Shown here in pieces: positions 7,953 through 16,688 of a DNA stretch of 45,504 nt (within the stretch, counting starts at the first letter, position 1; the number at the start of each line of letters is the position of its first letter). The notes under the pieces were generated by a model that saw nothing but the letters and a program-made list of their open reading frames with translations, did no database searches and had not been told where the DNA came from. A program made the position numbers and the translations under genes. This DNA comes from an uncultured Oribacterium sp. (lineage in GTDB: Bacteria; Bacillota; Clostridia; Lachnospirales; Lachnospiraceae). The stretch covers positions 1 through 45,504 of the forward strand of contig CAKQPT010000020.1 in assembly GCA_934270345.1 (NCBI GenBank). The letters run 5' to 3'.

Positions 7953-9875
7953 ATGTACGAAGGATTTTTACCGGTCAACCGAGAGGATATGCTGGAGCGT
8001 GGCTGGACACAGCCGGATTTCGTCTATGTGATGGGCGACGCCTATGTGGACCATTCCAGCTTCGGTCCCGCCATCATCTCCCGTGTGCTCGAGGCGCACG
8101 GCTATAAGGTCGCGATGCTGCCGCAGCCGGACTGGAATGATCCTTCGTCCGTCATGGAGTTCGGAGAGCCGAGGCTCGGCTTCCTCGTGTCCGGCGGCAA
8201 CATGGATTCCATGGTGAATCACTACACCGTCGCGAAGCACCATCGGAAGACCGACTCCTATACACCGGGCGGGGTCATGGGCAAGCGCCCGGACCGCGCG
8301 GTGACGGTCTACTGCAATCTGATCCGGAAAAGCTATAAGCATACCCCGATCATCATCGGCGGCATCGAGGCGAGTCTGCGCCGTCTCGCACACTACGACT
8401 ACTGGTCTGACCGTGTGCGCCGTTCCGTGCTCCTCGACAGTGGTGCCGACCTCCTGTCCTACGGCATGGGCGAGCACAGCATCGTTGAGATCGCAGATGC
8501 CCTGAATTCCGGCCTCGAGGTGAAGGACATCACCTGGATCTCCGGTACGGTCTATAAAACGCGCTACGAGGATGAAATCTACGATGCCATCCGCCTACCG
8601 GACTATGAGGAGATCACCGCGGATAAGCGGAAGTACGCGGAGAGCTTCGCCATCCAGTACCGGAACACGGATCCGATCATCGCGAAGCGTATCTACGAGT
8701 GCTACGACGGCGCGATGTTCGTCGTGCAGAACCCGCCGGCGGCACCGCTTTCACAGATGGAGATGGATGATGTCTATGCCCTTCCGTTCATGCGTGCATG
8801 GCATCCGATGTACGATGCGGCGGGCGGCATCCCGGCCTTCGGTGAGATCAAGGAAAGCATCACCCAGGCCCGCGGCTGCTTCGGTGAGTGTAATTTCTGC
8901 GCTCTCACCATGCACCAGGGCCGTATCGTGCAGTGCCGCTCCCACGAAAGCGTCCTCGAGGAGGCGAAGGAGATCACGCAGGATAAGGAGTTCAAGGGCT
9001 ACATCTTCGACGTCGGCGGTCCGACCGCCGAGTTCCGTGGACCATCCTGCGAGAAGCAGCTCACGAAGGGCACCTGCGTCGGTCGCAAATGTCTCTGGCC
9101 GGAGCCATGCAAAAACCTGAAGGTTGATCACAGCGATTATGTAAAGCTGCTCCGCGAAGTGCGTTCGCTGCCGGGTGTGAAGAAGGTCTTCATCCGGTCC
9201 GGCTTCCGCTTCGATTACCTCATGGCGGACCCGAATAAGGAGTTCCTCCGCGAGATCTGCCAGTATCACGTCTCCGGACAGATGCGTGTCGCACCGGAGC
9301 ACGTCTCCGACGGGGTACTGAAGGAGATGGGCAAGCCGAAGGTCGAGGTCTATAACAGCTTCGTAAAGGAATTTGAGAAGATCAACCGCGAGCTGGGACT
9401 CAAGCAGTACATCGTGCCGTACCTTATGTCCAGTCATCCGGGCTCCACACTGAAGGACGCGATCAGACTTGCGGAGTACATCCGGGACATGGGCTACATC
9501 CCGGAGCAGGTACAGGATTTCTACCCGACCCCGGGCACCGTGTCCACGACCATGTACTACACCGGCCTCAACCCGCTCACGATGGAAAAGGTCTACGTAC
9601 CGCGAAATCCACACGAGAAGGCGATGCAGCGCGCCCTCATCCAGTACCGGAACCCGGAAAACTACGAACTCGTGAAGGAAGCGCTCCTCCGGGAGCACCG
9701 CGAAGACCTCATCGGCTTCGACCCGAGCTGCCTCATCCGACCGCGGAAGACTACAGACAGCACCGAACGTACGGGACGCCCAGCGCAGAAGAAAGAGAAC
9801 CGAAAGCAGACGGGCCACCATGGCCGTACGAGCAGCCGCGCTCCGCATGCAGAAAAAACATCTCGTCGGAAGTGA
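7953..9875 (+). CDS. YgiQ family radical SAM protein
   Basis: Radical-SAM protein of the YgiQ/UPF0313 family, whose biochemical role is not established. The N-terminal domain (YVMGDAYVDHSSFGP onward) resembles a B12-binding-like fold. The radical-SAM cluster motif is C309-x3-C313-x2-C316, within RGCFGECNFCAL. A second cysteine group, CEKQL-x3-CVGRKCLWPEPC, follows near residues 365-385 as in the family. The C-terminal 45 residues are a basic, low-complexity tail. The preferred start is ATG 7953, with GGAG at 7943-7946 and 6-nt spacing. The in-frame ATG 7941 overlaps that site. The gene is single, with an upstream CTTTTC-AAA-GAAAAG hairpin (about 7893-7907). Confidence 0.9.
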   Translation: MYEGFLPVNREDMLERGWTQPDFVYVMGDAYVDHSSFGPAIISRVLEAHGYKVAMLPQPDWNDPSSVMEFGEPRLGFLVSGGNMDSMVNHYTVAKHHRKTDSYTPGGVMGKRPDRAVTVYCNLIRKSYKHTPIIIGGIEASLRRLAHYDYWSDRVRRSVLLDSGADLLSYGMGEHSIVEIADALNSGLEVKDITWISGTVYKTRYEDEIYDAIRLPDYEEITADKRKYAESFAIQYRNTDPIIAKRIYECYDGAMFVVQNPPAAPLSQMEMDDVYALPFMRAWHPMYDAAGGIPAFGEIKESITQARGCFGECNFCALTMHQGRIVQCRSHESVLEEAKEITQDKEFKGYIFDVGGPTAEFRGPSCEKQLTKGTCVGRKCLWPEPCKNLKVDHSDYVKLLREVRSLPGVKKVFIRSGFRFDYLMADPNKEFLREICQYHVSGQMRVAPEHVSDGVLKEMGKPKVEVYNSFVKEFEKINRELGLKQYIVPYLMSSHPGSTLKDAIRLAEYIRDMGYIPEQVQDFYPTPGTVSTTMYYTGLNPLTMEKVYVPRNPHEKAMQRALIQYRNPENYELVKEALLREHREDLIGFDPSCLIRPRKTTDSTERTGRPAQKKENRKQTGHHGRTSSRAPHAEKTSRRK

Positions 9876-9904
9876 TTGACGGCGAAGCGGTCGAAAACTG
9901 TAAA
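9876..9904 (+). promoter_or_regulatory. probable promoter of the D-Ala-D-Ala carboxypeptidase gene
   Basis: TTGACG (9876-9881) begins immediately after the ygiQ stop codon and is followed after 17 bp by TGTAAA (9899-9904). The -35 is good and the -10 is weaker. Confidence 0.45.
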
Positions 9905-9971
9905 GTTTTAGTAAGAAAATCACGGGGCTTCCTGTGGTAAGATAAGGATACATTTTATCCGGGAGAGCTTT

Positions 9972-11237
9972 ATGAGACATCATTTTTATAGAAATCGTAT
10001 CATCGCCGGACTCCTGATCGTCACCCTCAGTGCGACCAGTCTGTCCACCACCGCGCTGGCCGACAGCAGCACCTTTGTGGAAATCACGGATGAGGGGCCG
10101 CTCGCAGCGTCGGTCGCTGCCGGCGTCCAGAACACAGGTGCAGAGACGGCCACGACGACAGAAACCGCTGCGGCCGTCAGCAGCGCCGGCACACAGGTCG
10201 TGCAGGGCACCGATGCTATGAGCACCCTGACCGGGCTCACCGGCCCGACCGGTACCGCTGCAGATGCAGCGAACCAGACGACGACTACCGCGAACAGTGC
10301 CGCCCTGGCGGCCGCCGCCAATCAGGCAGCGGCTTCCGCACAGCAGAGCAGCACGGCAGCCACAAATCAGACCGCGCAGAGCACACAGACCATCGCCGCG
10401 ACGACACAGCAGACGACGAATTATTTCCAGCAGCAGTCCCAGGGCTTCCTGCGGACCGCGATGACCCTGAAACCGGAGGTGAACGCGAACTTTGCAATCC
10501 TCGTCGATGCAGATGCCGGTCTGGTGGTCGCCGAGAAGAACGGCAGCGCGAAGATGTACCCGGCGTCCATGACGAAGGTCATGACCCTGCTGGTGGCCTG
10601 TGAACATATCACGGATCTCAACGAAAAGCTGGAGATCACCCAGGATATCGTCGATTACGTCAAGAAGGAGGGTGCATCGAACTGCGGCTTCAAGGCAGGA
10701 GAGCAGGTGACGATGCAGGATCTCCTCTATGGTCTCATCCTTCCGAGTGGTGCGGATGCCGCTCTCGCCCTCGTACGCCGCATCGCCGGCTCCGAGGAGC
10801 AGTTCGTGACCCTCATGAATCAGAAGGCGCAGCAGCTCGGCATCTCCGCGACGACACACTTCACGAACTGCACCGGACTGTATAACGATAACCACTACTC
10901 GACCGCAGAAGATATGGCCATCATCATGCGGGCTGCAGCGCAGAACAGTGTCGCGGCCACGATCCTCACGACCCGAAGCTACACGACACAGGCGAACAAC
11001 AAGCGAAGCACTGGGCTCAGCTTCTCGAACCTCTTCCTGAAGCGGATCGATACCCAGACGACCGGCGGACAGGTGAACTTCGCGAAGACCGGCTACGTCG
11101 CCAAGGCCGGAAACTGCGCGGTTTCGTATTTCACCGCCGCCTCCGGACGCCACTACATCTGCGTCACCGGAAAAACCTCCGGCGCATGGAACGTCGTATC
11201 CGCCCATGCCGCCCTGTACAGCCAGTACGCGAAATAA
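9972..11237 (+). CDS. D-alanyl-D-alanine carboxypeptidase (PBP5-like)
   Basis: Serine-type peptidase S11 that trims the terminal D-Ala of peptidoglycan stem peptides outside the membrane. After a signal peptide (about 1-31, ending TTALA) comes a long Ala/Thr/Gln-rich linker (about 40-165). The catalytic domain has all three motifs: SMTK (199-202) with the nucleophile serine, SNC (236-238) and KTG (372-374). The C-terminal PBP5 domain with its amphipathic membrane anchor is absent. The protein ends shortly after the catalytic domain, so it may be released or held by the linker. No sortase or SLH signal is seen. GGGAGAG precedes the ATG. Confidence 0.9.
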   Translation: MRHHFYRNRIIAGLLIVTLSATSLSTTALADSSTFVEITDEGPLAASVAAGVQNTGAETATTTETAAAVSSAGTQVVQGTDAMSTLTGLTGPTGTAADAANQTTTTANSAALAAAANQAAASAQQSSTAATNQTAQSTQTIAATTQQTTNYFQQQSQGFLRTAMTLKPEVNANFAILVDADAGLVVAEKNGSAKMYPASMTKVMTLLVACEHITDLNEKLEITQDIVDYVKKEGASNCGFKAGEQVTMQDLLYGLILPSGADAALALVRRIAGSEEQFVTLMNQKAQQLGISATTHFTNCTGLYNDNHYSTAEDMAIIMRAAAQNSVAATILTTRSYTTQANNKRSTGLSFSNLFLKRIDTQTTGGQVNFAKTGYVAKAGNCAVSYFTAASGRHYICVTGKTSGAWNVVSAHAALYSQYAK

Positions 11238-11249
11238 CATAAGCATAAA

Positions 11250-11288
11250 AAAAGGTGCCGGTAGGATTTTTTTCTACCGGCACCTTTT
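11250..11288. terminator. bidirectional terminator between convergent genes
   Basis: Perfect 15-bp arms (AAAAGGTGCCGGTAG and its complement) surround a 9-nt loop, with A-rich sequence on one side and TTTT on the other. It can serve both the carboxypeptidase gene and the convergent FHA-ABC gene on the minus strand. Confidence 0.85.
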
Positions 11289-11336
11289 GTGTTTTGTGGT
11301 TTCAGCTATAAGGATGAAAAGAGAAAGAATTTTCTG

Positions 11337-13814
11337 TCATCGTTTATCCCGGTCGATGAACTCGAGGCTGATGATGCCGGCCGTGATGGCGACGAGGCCG
11401 ATCAGCAGGATAACGCCCCAGCTCTTCAGGATGTTCTCGACAGTGCCGGCATAGAGCGGATTCTGCATCTGCTTCGCGCAGAGGATATCCATCTTCATGC
11501 GGAGATCCGAGGACTGGATGTAGTCGACGATCTTCTGCACCTCCGGGATGCTCCGGAACTGGTAGATCGAGGCGAAGAGCGCATGGCTCGGCAGCGCGTT
11601 GTAATCGGCGATGGAGCAGATCGCAACGGTGCCCCAGTGGCTGATGGTCAGCTTCTCGACGAGCTCTGCGGCGCCCCCGTCAAACGGGAAGATGATGCCG
11701 GCAAACACGAGCTGCACGATGAGCAGGAACGGCATGACGGTCATCGCCGAGGTCGTGGTGCGCACGATGCAGGACACCATCAGCGCGACGAGGTCGGCGG
11801 CATAGGTGATGATCCAGAGCGTCAGGGCGAAGTCGACCAGGAAGTTTCCTGTGACAATGCTGGCGACCGGGAAGCGAATGCCGTACCAGACATAGATGCC
11901 GACGGAAATCAGGACCTGCAGGAGGCAGATCAGCGCCTGGTAGAGCATGTGTGCCATGATATACGCACTGATATGGAGTCCCGCGCGGTGCTCCCGCTTG
12001 ATGATTGCACGCTCCCGGCAGACGACCTGGATGGAATTGAAGAAGCCGTTCCAGATGCAGACACAGACGAGTGCGAAGGCACCGGCCTGCAGGCGCTCCA
12101 TATTGGCAAACAGACTCTTTCCGACGACAAAGGCCACCATCAGCGAGATGATCGCGGACAGCGGGAGCAGTACCCAGTCGTGCTCATGGATGAAGAGACG
12201 GAACAGCTTGCCGAGGTAGATCTTCACCTGGGCCGGCCGACGGGTATGGGTTGGCCGATAGGTGGCAGCGATGCCTTCCTGCCGCGTCGTGGTCGTGCTC
12301 GTATTCGCGTCGGTTTCCTTCTCGGCTTCCGCCGCACGGTACGCCCGGAAGGCCTCGATATAGTGATCCGCGAGCCCCTCGCCGCCTTCGTTTTCCGGGT
12401 TGATGGCGAGGATGATGTCCTCCATGGTATCGCGCCCGAAGAACTGACGTGCCTCCGGAATCGTTCCGTAGAAGGCGAGCTGTCCGGTATGCTGGCTGTT
12501 CTTCGCGAGGACGATGACCTTATCGAAGAGATCGATGACACGGTCCGGCGTGTGCGTGATGACCATGACGATCTTCTGCTGGTTCGCGATCTTCCGAAGC
12601 TGTTCCATGAGGTCACGTGCCATGACACCGTCAAGACCGGAATCCGGCTCATCGAGAACGAAGAGACTCGGGTTTGAGATGAATTCAACGCAGATGCTTA
12701 GACGTTTCCGCTGCCCGCCCGAGAGCTTATCGACCAGCTCATCCTTCACCGGCGTGAGCCCGAAGAGCGCGAGGACCTCCTCGACCCGCTTCTTCCGTTC
12801 GGCGGTCGGTGTGCCCTCCGGGAGACGCATCTGTGCCGCGTTCGTCAGGGTCATGATGACGGTATCATCGCCACGCAGAAGCTCCTGCTGCGGCACCATA
12901 CCGATCTCGTATTTCATCCGGGAGTAGTCCTCATAGACGTCGAGGTCTCCCTGGCGGATTTCCGCATGGGCCTTTTCATAGCCGGTGACTGCATTGACGA
13001 AGGTCGTCTTCCCGGAGCCGGAACCGCCGAGGATCAGCACCATGCTGCCCGGCTCGATGCTGAGCTTGATATCCTTCAGGAGCAGACGCCGCTTGAGGAA
13101 GCTGCCGACGGAGCGGTTATCGATGTGGATCTGGAGATCGTGGTTCCGGAAGGTCGTGTGGTTGTACGCGAGGTAGTCGCCGGCGAAATAAAAGACGGTG
13201 TCGCCGATGTTGATGACGTCATTCGGCGAGAGGACCATGACGCCCTCGACCCGCTTCTGATTGACATAGACGCCGCGCTCGGTCTGCACATCCTCCACCT
13301 GCCAGTGACCGTAGATGTAGCGGATCAGTGCATGGTGCTCGTCCGACTTCTCCGGGCTGCCCGGCTCCGGCGTCGAGAGGTCCCGGCCGACATGGCTGTA
13401 GATATGGTAAACTGACTGCTCCTTCCGGAGCGGCAGCTTCTTCCAGACGAGCTCACCGTCGAAGCGGAGCAGGAACACGAGGATCAGCTGCTCACCTGCC
13501 TTCTGGATGCGGATGACGTCGCCATTCTGAAGCAGACGATCCTCCCCCTTCGGCAGCGCGACACCATTGATGCTCGTCGTGTTGGCGTTCGTCAGATTCT
13601 CGTAGTGCCACTCGCCGAGATAGTGGGCGAGCCGGCCCTGCGTATGTGCGAGGAAGGGATACTCGAGCGCGATCTCTGCCTGGTTTCTGCGAGCGAACAG
13701 CCGTCGGCGCCCGATCGTCAGGCCCTTCTCCACCTTGAACTGAACCGATTCGCCGCCGACTCTGATCGCGACGAGCTCTGCCGGCTCCACGAGATCCCGT
13801 AAAATATCGCTCAT
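11337..13814 (-). CDS. FHA-domain ABCG-type ABC transporter
   Basis: Half-size exporter of 825 residues joining regulatory, ATPase and membrane parts. An N-terminal FHA domain (about 30-90, TIGR at 33-36 and SINGVAL at 81-87) is followed by a second, more degenerate FHA-like domain (about 138-200, GVYVNQKRV at 181-189). The ATPase has Walker A GGSGSGKT (263-270), LSGGQ (364-368) and Walker B LFVLDEP (384-390). After a Thr-rich linker near 505-520, an ABC2-type membrane domain with about six helices fills 545-825. FHA domains bind phosphothreonine, so activity is probably controlled by a Ser/Thr kinase, as proposed for mycobacterial Rv1747. No kinase is encoded in this window. The substrate is unknown. 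Confidence 0.88.
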   Translation of the reverse strand: MSDILRDLVEPAELVAIRVGGESVQFKVEKGLTIGRRRLFARRNQAEIALEYPFLAHTQGRLAHYLGEWHYENLTNANTTSINGVALPKGEDRLLQNGDVIRIQKAGEQLILVFLLRFDGELVWKKLPLRKEQSVYHIYSHVGRDLSTPEPGSPEKSDEHHALIRYIYGHWQVEDVQTERGVYVNQKRVEGVMVLSPNDVINIGDTVFYFAGDYLAYNHTTFRNHDLQIHIDNRSVGSFLKRRLLLKDIKLSIEPGSMVLILGGSGSGKTTFVNAVTGYEKAHAEIRQGDLDVYEDYSRMKYEIGMVPQQELLRGDDTVIMTLTNAAQMRLPEGTPTAERKKRVEEVLALFGLTPVKDELVDKLSGGQRKRLSICVEFISNPSLFVLDEPDSGLDGVMARDLMEQLRKIANQQKIVMVITHTPDRVIDLFDKVIVLAKNSQHTGQLAFYGTIPEARQFFGRDTMEDIILAINPENEGGEGLADHYIEAFRAYRAAEAEKETDANTSTTTTRQEGIAATYRPTHTRRPAQVKIYLGKLFRLFIHEHDWVLLPLSAIISLMVAFVVGKSLFANMERLQAGAFALVCVCIWNGFFNSIQVVCRERAIIKREHRAGLHISAYIMAHMLYQALICLLQVLISVGIYVWYGIRFPVASIVTGNFLVDFALTLWIITYAADLVALMVSCIVRTTTSAMTVMPFLLIVQLVFAGIIFPFDGGAAELVEKLTISHWGTVAICSIADYNALPSHALFASIYQFRSIPEVQKIVDYIQSSDLRMKMDILCAKQMQNPLYAGTVENILKSWGVILLIGLVAITAGIISLEFIDRDKR

Positions 13815-13851
13815 AGCTGCCTCCCGGACATTTCGTCCATTCTTCCCTTTA

Positions 13852-13880
13852 TTGTATTTTATTTACAGGTTCAGTACAAT
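13852..13880 (-). promoter_or_regulatory. promoter of the FHA-ABC transporter gene
   Basis: On the minus strand TTGTAC (13880-13875) is followed after 17 bp by TACAAT (13857-13852), about 38 bp before the start codon at 13814. A GGGAGG ribosome binding site lies between. Confidence 0.65.
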
Positions 13881-13933
13881 GCCAACCCTGGAATTCGGCG
13901 CAAGAAAAGCACGTCAGGGGCTTGATTGCTTTA

Positions 13934-13961
13934 TTGACTTTCGTTAAAATACTAGTAAAAT
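13934..13961 (+). promoter_or_regulatory. promoter of the LacI-type regulator
   Basis: TTGACT (13934-13939) and TAAAAT (13956-13961) are separated by 16 bp, in an AT-rich stretch divergent from the FHA-ABC promoter. The two promoters do not overlap; about 53 bp separate their -35 boxes. Confidence 0.65.
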
Positions 13962-13979
13962 AAAATAAGTTGATTAAAC

Positions 13980-13989
13980 CAGTTAACTG
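13980..13989. promoter_or_regulatory. possible autoregulatory operator CAGTTAACTG
   Basis: A perfect 10-bp palindrome lies about 12-20 bp past the predicted transcription start of the LacI-type gene. The related half GTTGATTAA occurs just upstream. The position fits repression by its own product, but the palindrome lacks the central CG usual in LacI-family operators. Confidence 0.35.
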
Positions 13990-14016
13990 TAGCAGCATGT
14001 CGAATGGGGGAAGACG

Positions 14017-15027
14017 ATGGGACGTGATGGAAAAATAACCATTAAGGACATCGCCGAGATGGCTGGGGTTTCGAAGACGACGGTTTCGTTCTATCTGAAC
14101 GGAAAAACCGAGAAGATGTCCGAGGAAACCCGCACGAAGATTCAGGAGATCATCCTCCGGACCAACTACCGTCCGAATGTTGCTGCCCGTACACTGAACC
14201 AGAAGAAAACGAACCTCATCGGTGTCATCATCGGTGATATCACGAACACCTTCTCGAATAAGATCGTGAAGGGCATCGAGGATACCGCACGAAAGCATGG
14301 CTACCAGACGCTGATCGGAAATTCAGGCTATGACCCGAAGCAGGAGTCCAGCTACGTGAACCGCATGCTGACCCTCGGCGCGGATGGCTTCATCATCCAG
14401 CCGACCCCGGGCTTTCATGAGACCTCGAAGCTGATCACGGATCTTAAGAAGCCGTTCGTCTACTTCGACAGTAAGGTGTATGAGGATGATTCCTTCTGGG
14501 TGAAGACCGATAACTATACGGCGACCCATAAGGCGATGCAGGAGCTCATCGCGCGCGGTTATCAGAACTTCCTGATGATCGGTGCCGATCCGTCGAAGCT
14601 GAGTACACGTATCGAGCGTTCCTCCGGCTTCATCGACTGTATCACGGAGAGCGGTCTCAGCTTTCAGAGCCTGGAGATCCGCGATGGCGAGATCAACCAC
14701 GCAGATATTCTCTCCTTCGTGCAGAGAAATCTGAAGGATACGAATCCAACCCTGGTGTATGTTCCGAACTGCTGGGCACTTTCGGAGGTCTGTGATGCAT
14801 TGCAGCCGCTCCGTGATCTGATTCCACAGAAGCTCGGCATCATCGGTTTCGATAATACCGAATGGGCATCCTTCTCCAGCCCACGCATCACGACCATCGT
14901 CCAGCCTGCCTACGAGGAGGGACAGAAGGCCGCCGAAATCCTCATCGATCAGATCGAGGAGAAATACGAGGAGAAGTCTCATCAGACGCTTAAGTGCTCT
15001 GTACATTGGAGTGAATCAACACTGTGA
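14017..15027 (+). CDS. LacI family transcriptional regulator
   Basis: A 336-residue DNA-binding regulator. The N-terminal helix-turn-helix and hinge (ITIKDIAEMAGVSKTTVS, about 7-24, then NYRPNVAARTL) are typical of LacI/GalR proteins. A periplasmic-binding-protein-like effector domain follows (NLIGVIIGDITNTFSNKI onward), with GIIGFDNTEWASFSSPRITT near residue 275-295, the family's conserved effector-domain segment. GGGGGAA precedes the ATG. No sugar operon is adjacent, so the effector and regulon are unknown. The nearest candidates are the divergent FHA-ABC gene, the MATE gene downstream, or itself. Confidence 0.9.
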   Translation: MGRDGKITIKDIAEMAGVSKTTVSFYLNGKTEKMSEETRTKIQEIILRTNYRPNVAARTLNQKKTNLIGVIIGDITNTFSNKIVKGIEDTARKHGYQTLIGNSGYDPKQESSYVNRMLTLGADGFIIQPTPGFHETSKLITDLKKPFVYFDSKVYEDDSFWVKTDNYTATHKAMQELIARGYQNFLMIGADPSKLSTRIERSSGFIDCITESGLSFQSLEIRDGEINHADILSFVQRNLKDTNPTLVYVPNCWALSEVCDALQPLRDLIPQKLGIIGFDNTEWASFSSPRITTIVQPAYEEGQKAAEILIDQIEEKYEEKSHQTLKCSVHWSESTL

Positions 15028-15040
15028 CCCCCTCACAGTG
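15020..15040. repeat. hairpin overlapping the LacI-type stop codon
   Basis: CACTGTGA and TCACAGTG form a perfect 8-bp stem with a CCCCC loop. The stop codon is inside the 5' arm. No T-run follows, so it may protect the mRNA end or be an operator. Confidence 0.45.
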
Positions 15041-15157
15041 GGATTCCCTTTCTCTCCAACCTACAGAACCTTTAGCTATGCGGGTGGAAGCACTAGCTAC
15101 GTTTCTGCTCGTGATGGCAGCTGTCAGGTATAAGCAGCCAGGACACTGCCGCATATA

Positions 15158-15196
15158 AAAACCGCCCGGCACTTTTGTGGTGTGCCGGGCGGTTTT
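15158..15196. terminator. strong terminator before the MATE gene
   Basis: Perfect 15-bp arms (AAAACCGCCCGGCAC and its complement) with a 9-nt loop, flanked by A and T tracts. It probably ends the LacI-type transcript. The 117 bp between the 15020-15040 hairpin and this stem hold no recognisable gene. Confidence 0.85.
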
Positions 15197-15269
15197 CTAT
15201 TATGGAAATACGCGTCCGAATCCGCTATAATGGGCGGTATGAAAACGCTTACAGGGAATGAGGCAGGCC

Positions 15270-16670
15270 ATGTATTATAAATTACTGAAACTGAAAAACC
15301 GTGTTTACGATGCTGCGCAGATCGACTGGGAGCACATGATGTTCGATCGATCGACGATCTGGAAGCTGCTGATCCCGCTGATGATCGAGAATCTGCTTGC
15401 GAGCTTCATGGGTATGGCGGATTCCATGATGGTCACCCGGATCGGCAGTGCCGCGATCTCGGCCGTTTCCCTCACGGATGCCATCAACAACCTCGTCATC
15501 CAGCTCTTTTCCGCGATGGCGACCGGCGGCACGATTCTCTGCTCGCAGTACATCGGCAGCGGTGACCCGAAGAAGGCCAATGCAGCTGCCCGCCAGGTCG
15601 TGTTATCGATGACGTCGATCGCCATCGTCATTACGCTCTTCGCGGAGGCCCTGAACGGGCAGCTTCTCCGTCTCGTATTCGGCAGCGTGGAGCCGGCGGT
15701 GCTGTCCGCTGCGGCAACCTACTTCCGCTTTACCGCAGCCTCCTTCCCGTTCCTCGGGCTCTATCAGATCGGTGCGGCCTTTTATCGTGCCGGTGGAAAC
15801 AGCCGCTTCCCGATGAGGGTCTCGGTGATTTCGAACGTCATGAACATCATCGGAAACGCCATCTTCATCTTCGGCTTCGGCTGGGGTGTCGCGGGTGCAG
15901 CGCTCTCGACCCTGCTGAGCCGTATCCTGGCGGCGATCATCCTCTTCGTGTTCCTGCGGAAGCCGAAGCAGGTGATCGTGGTACGGGATTATCTCATCAA
16001 GCCGGATTTCGATATGATCGCACGTATCCTCGCGATCGGTATCCCGTCTGGTATCGAGAACAGTATGTTCCAGTTCGGTAAGCTCGCGATCCAGTCCTCG
16101 GTATCGACCCTCGGTACGACCGCGATTGCGGCGCAGGCCATGGCCATCATCTTCGAGAACATCAACGGGATCGGCGGTCTCGCGGTCGGCATCGGCCTCA
16201 TGACGATGGTGGGGCAGACGCTCGGTGCCGGACGGAAGGAGGAGGCGAAGTACTACATCGTCCACCTCATGGATATCTCGAACTGGATCATCATCATCTC
16301 CTGCGTCCTCACCTTCGTCGCCTGTAAGCCGGTGATGTGGCTCGCCGGGATGGAGCCGGCGGCCGCGAAGATCTGCTACGATATGGTCATCTTCATCACA
16401 ATCTCGAAAATCTTCGTCTGGGTACCGAGTTTTCTTCCTTCCTATGGACTCCGCGCCGCCGGTGATGTACGATTTACGATGATCGTATCTTCGCTGTCCA
16501 TGTGGATCACGAGAGTCGCGATGGTGACCTATCTCATCCGTGTATGCGGGATGGGTCCGATCGCCGTCTGGATCGGTATGGCGAGCGACTGGTGTGTGCG
16601 CGGTGCCTTCTTCCTGTATCGCTTCATGAGCGGGAAGTGGCTGTCACACTCGGTGATCGAGCATAATTAA
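15270..16670 (+). CDS. MATE family efflux transporter
   Basis: Polytopic membrane protein of the MatE family (about 466 residues, roughly 12 predicted helices in two homologous halves), expected to export drugs or metabolites using a Na+ or H+ gradient. The first half opens with WKLLIPLMIENLLASFMGMADSMMV, split around residue 30-55, whose LxxxxxP and MADSMMV elements are typical. The second half restarts near IPSGIENSMFQFGKLAIQ. The start is placed at ATG 15270, 6 nt after GAGG (15260-15263). ATG 15258 has no usable ribosome site. A TATAAT box at 15226-15231 with a weak -35 is the likely promoter. The nudC and asparaginase genes follow closely and are probably co-transcribed. Confidence 0.9.
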   Translation: MYYKLLKLKNRVYDAAQIDWEHMMFDRSTIWKLLIPLMIENLLASFMGMADSMMVTRIGSAAISAVSLTDAINNLVIQLFSAMATGGTILCSQYIGSGDPKKANAAARQVVLSMTSIAIVITLFAEALNGQLLRLVFGSVEPAVLSAAATYFRFTAASFPFLGLYQIGAAFYRAGGNSRFPMRVSVISNVMNIIGNAIFIFGFGWGVAGAALSTLLSRILAAIILFVFLRKPKQVIVVRDYLIKPDFDMIARILAIGIPSGIENSMFQFGKLAIQSSVSTLGTTAIAAQAMAIIFENINGIGGLAVGIGLMTMVGQTLGAGRKEEAKYYIVHLMDISNWIIIISCVLTFVACKPVMWLAGMEPAAAKICYDMVIFITISKIFVWVPSFLPSYGLRAAGDVRFTMIVSSLSMWITRVAMVTYLIRVCGMGPIAVWIGMASDWCVRGAFFLYRFMSGKWLSHSVIEHN

Positions 16671-16688
16671 TAATATGGAGGAGCCCCT

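Noticed and set aside
8751..11246. An 831-codon open frame on the minus strand across ygiQ and the carboxypeptidase gene
   Set aside because: It is antisense to two well-supported genes, is rich in Arg/His/Leu with no recognisable domain, and reflects the codon bias of the coding strand.
11289..12677. A 462-codon plus-strand frame opposite the FHA-ABC transporter
   Set aside because: Very acidic composition full of Asp/Glu/Arg, typical of the shadow of a GC-rich gene. The minus-strand product has complete ABC motifs.
15041..15157. Possible small RNA or riboswitch between the LacI-type and MATE genes
   Set aside because: No known riboswitch core was recognised, and the region is bounded by a hairpin and a terminator without a clear promoter.
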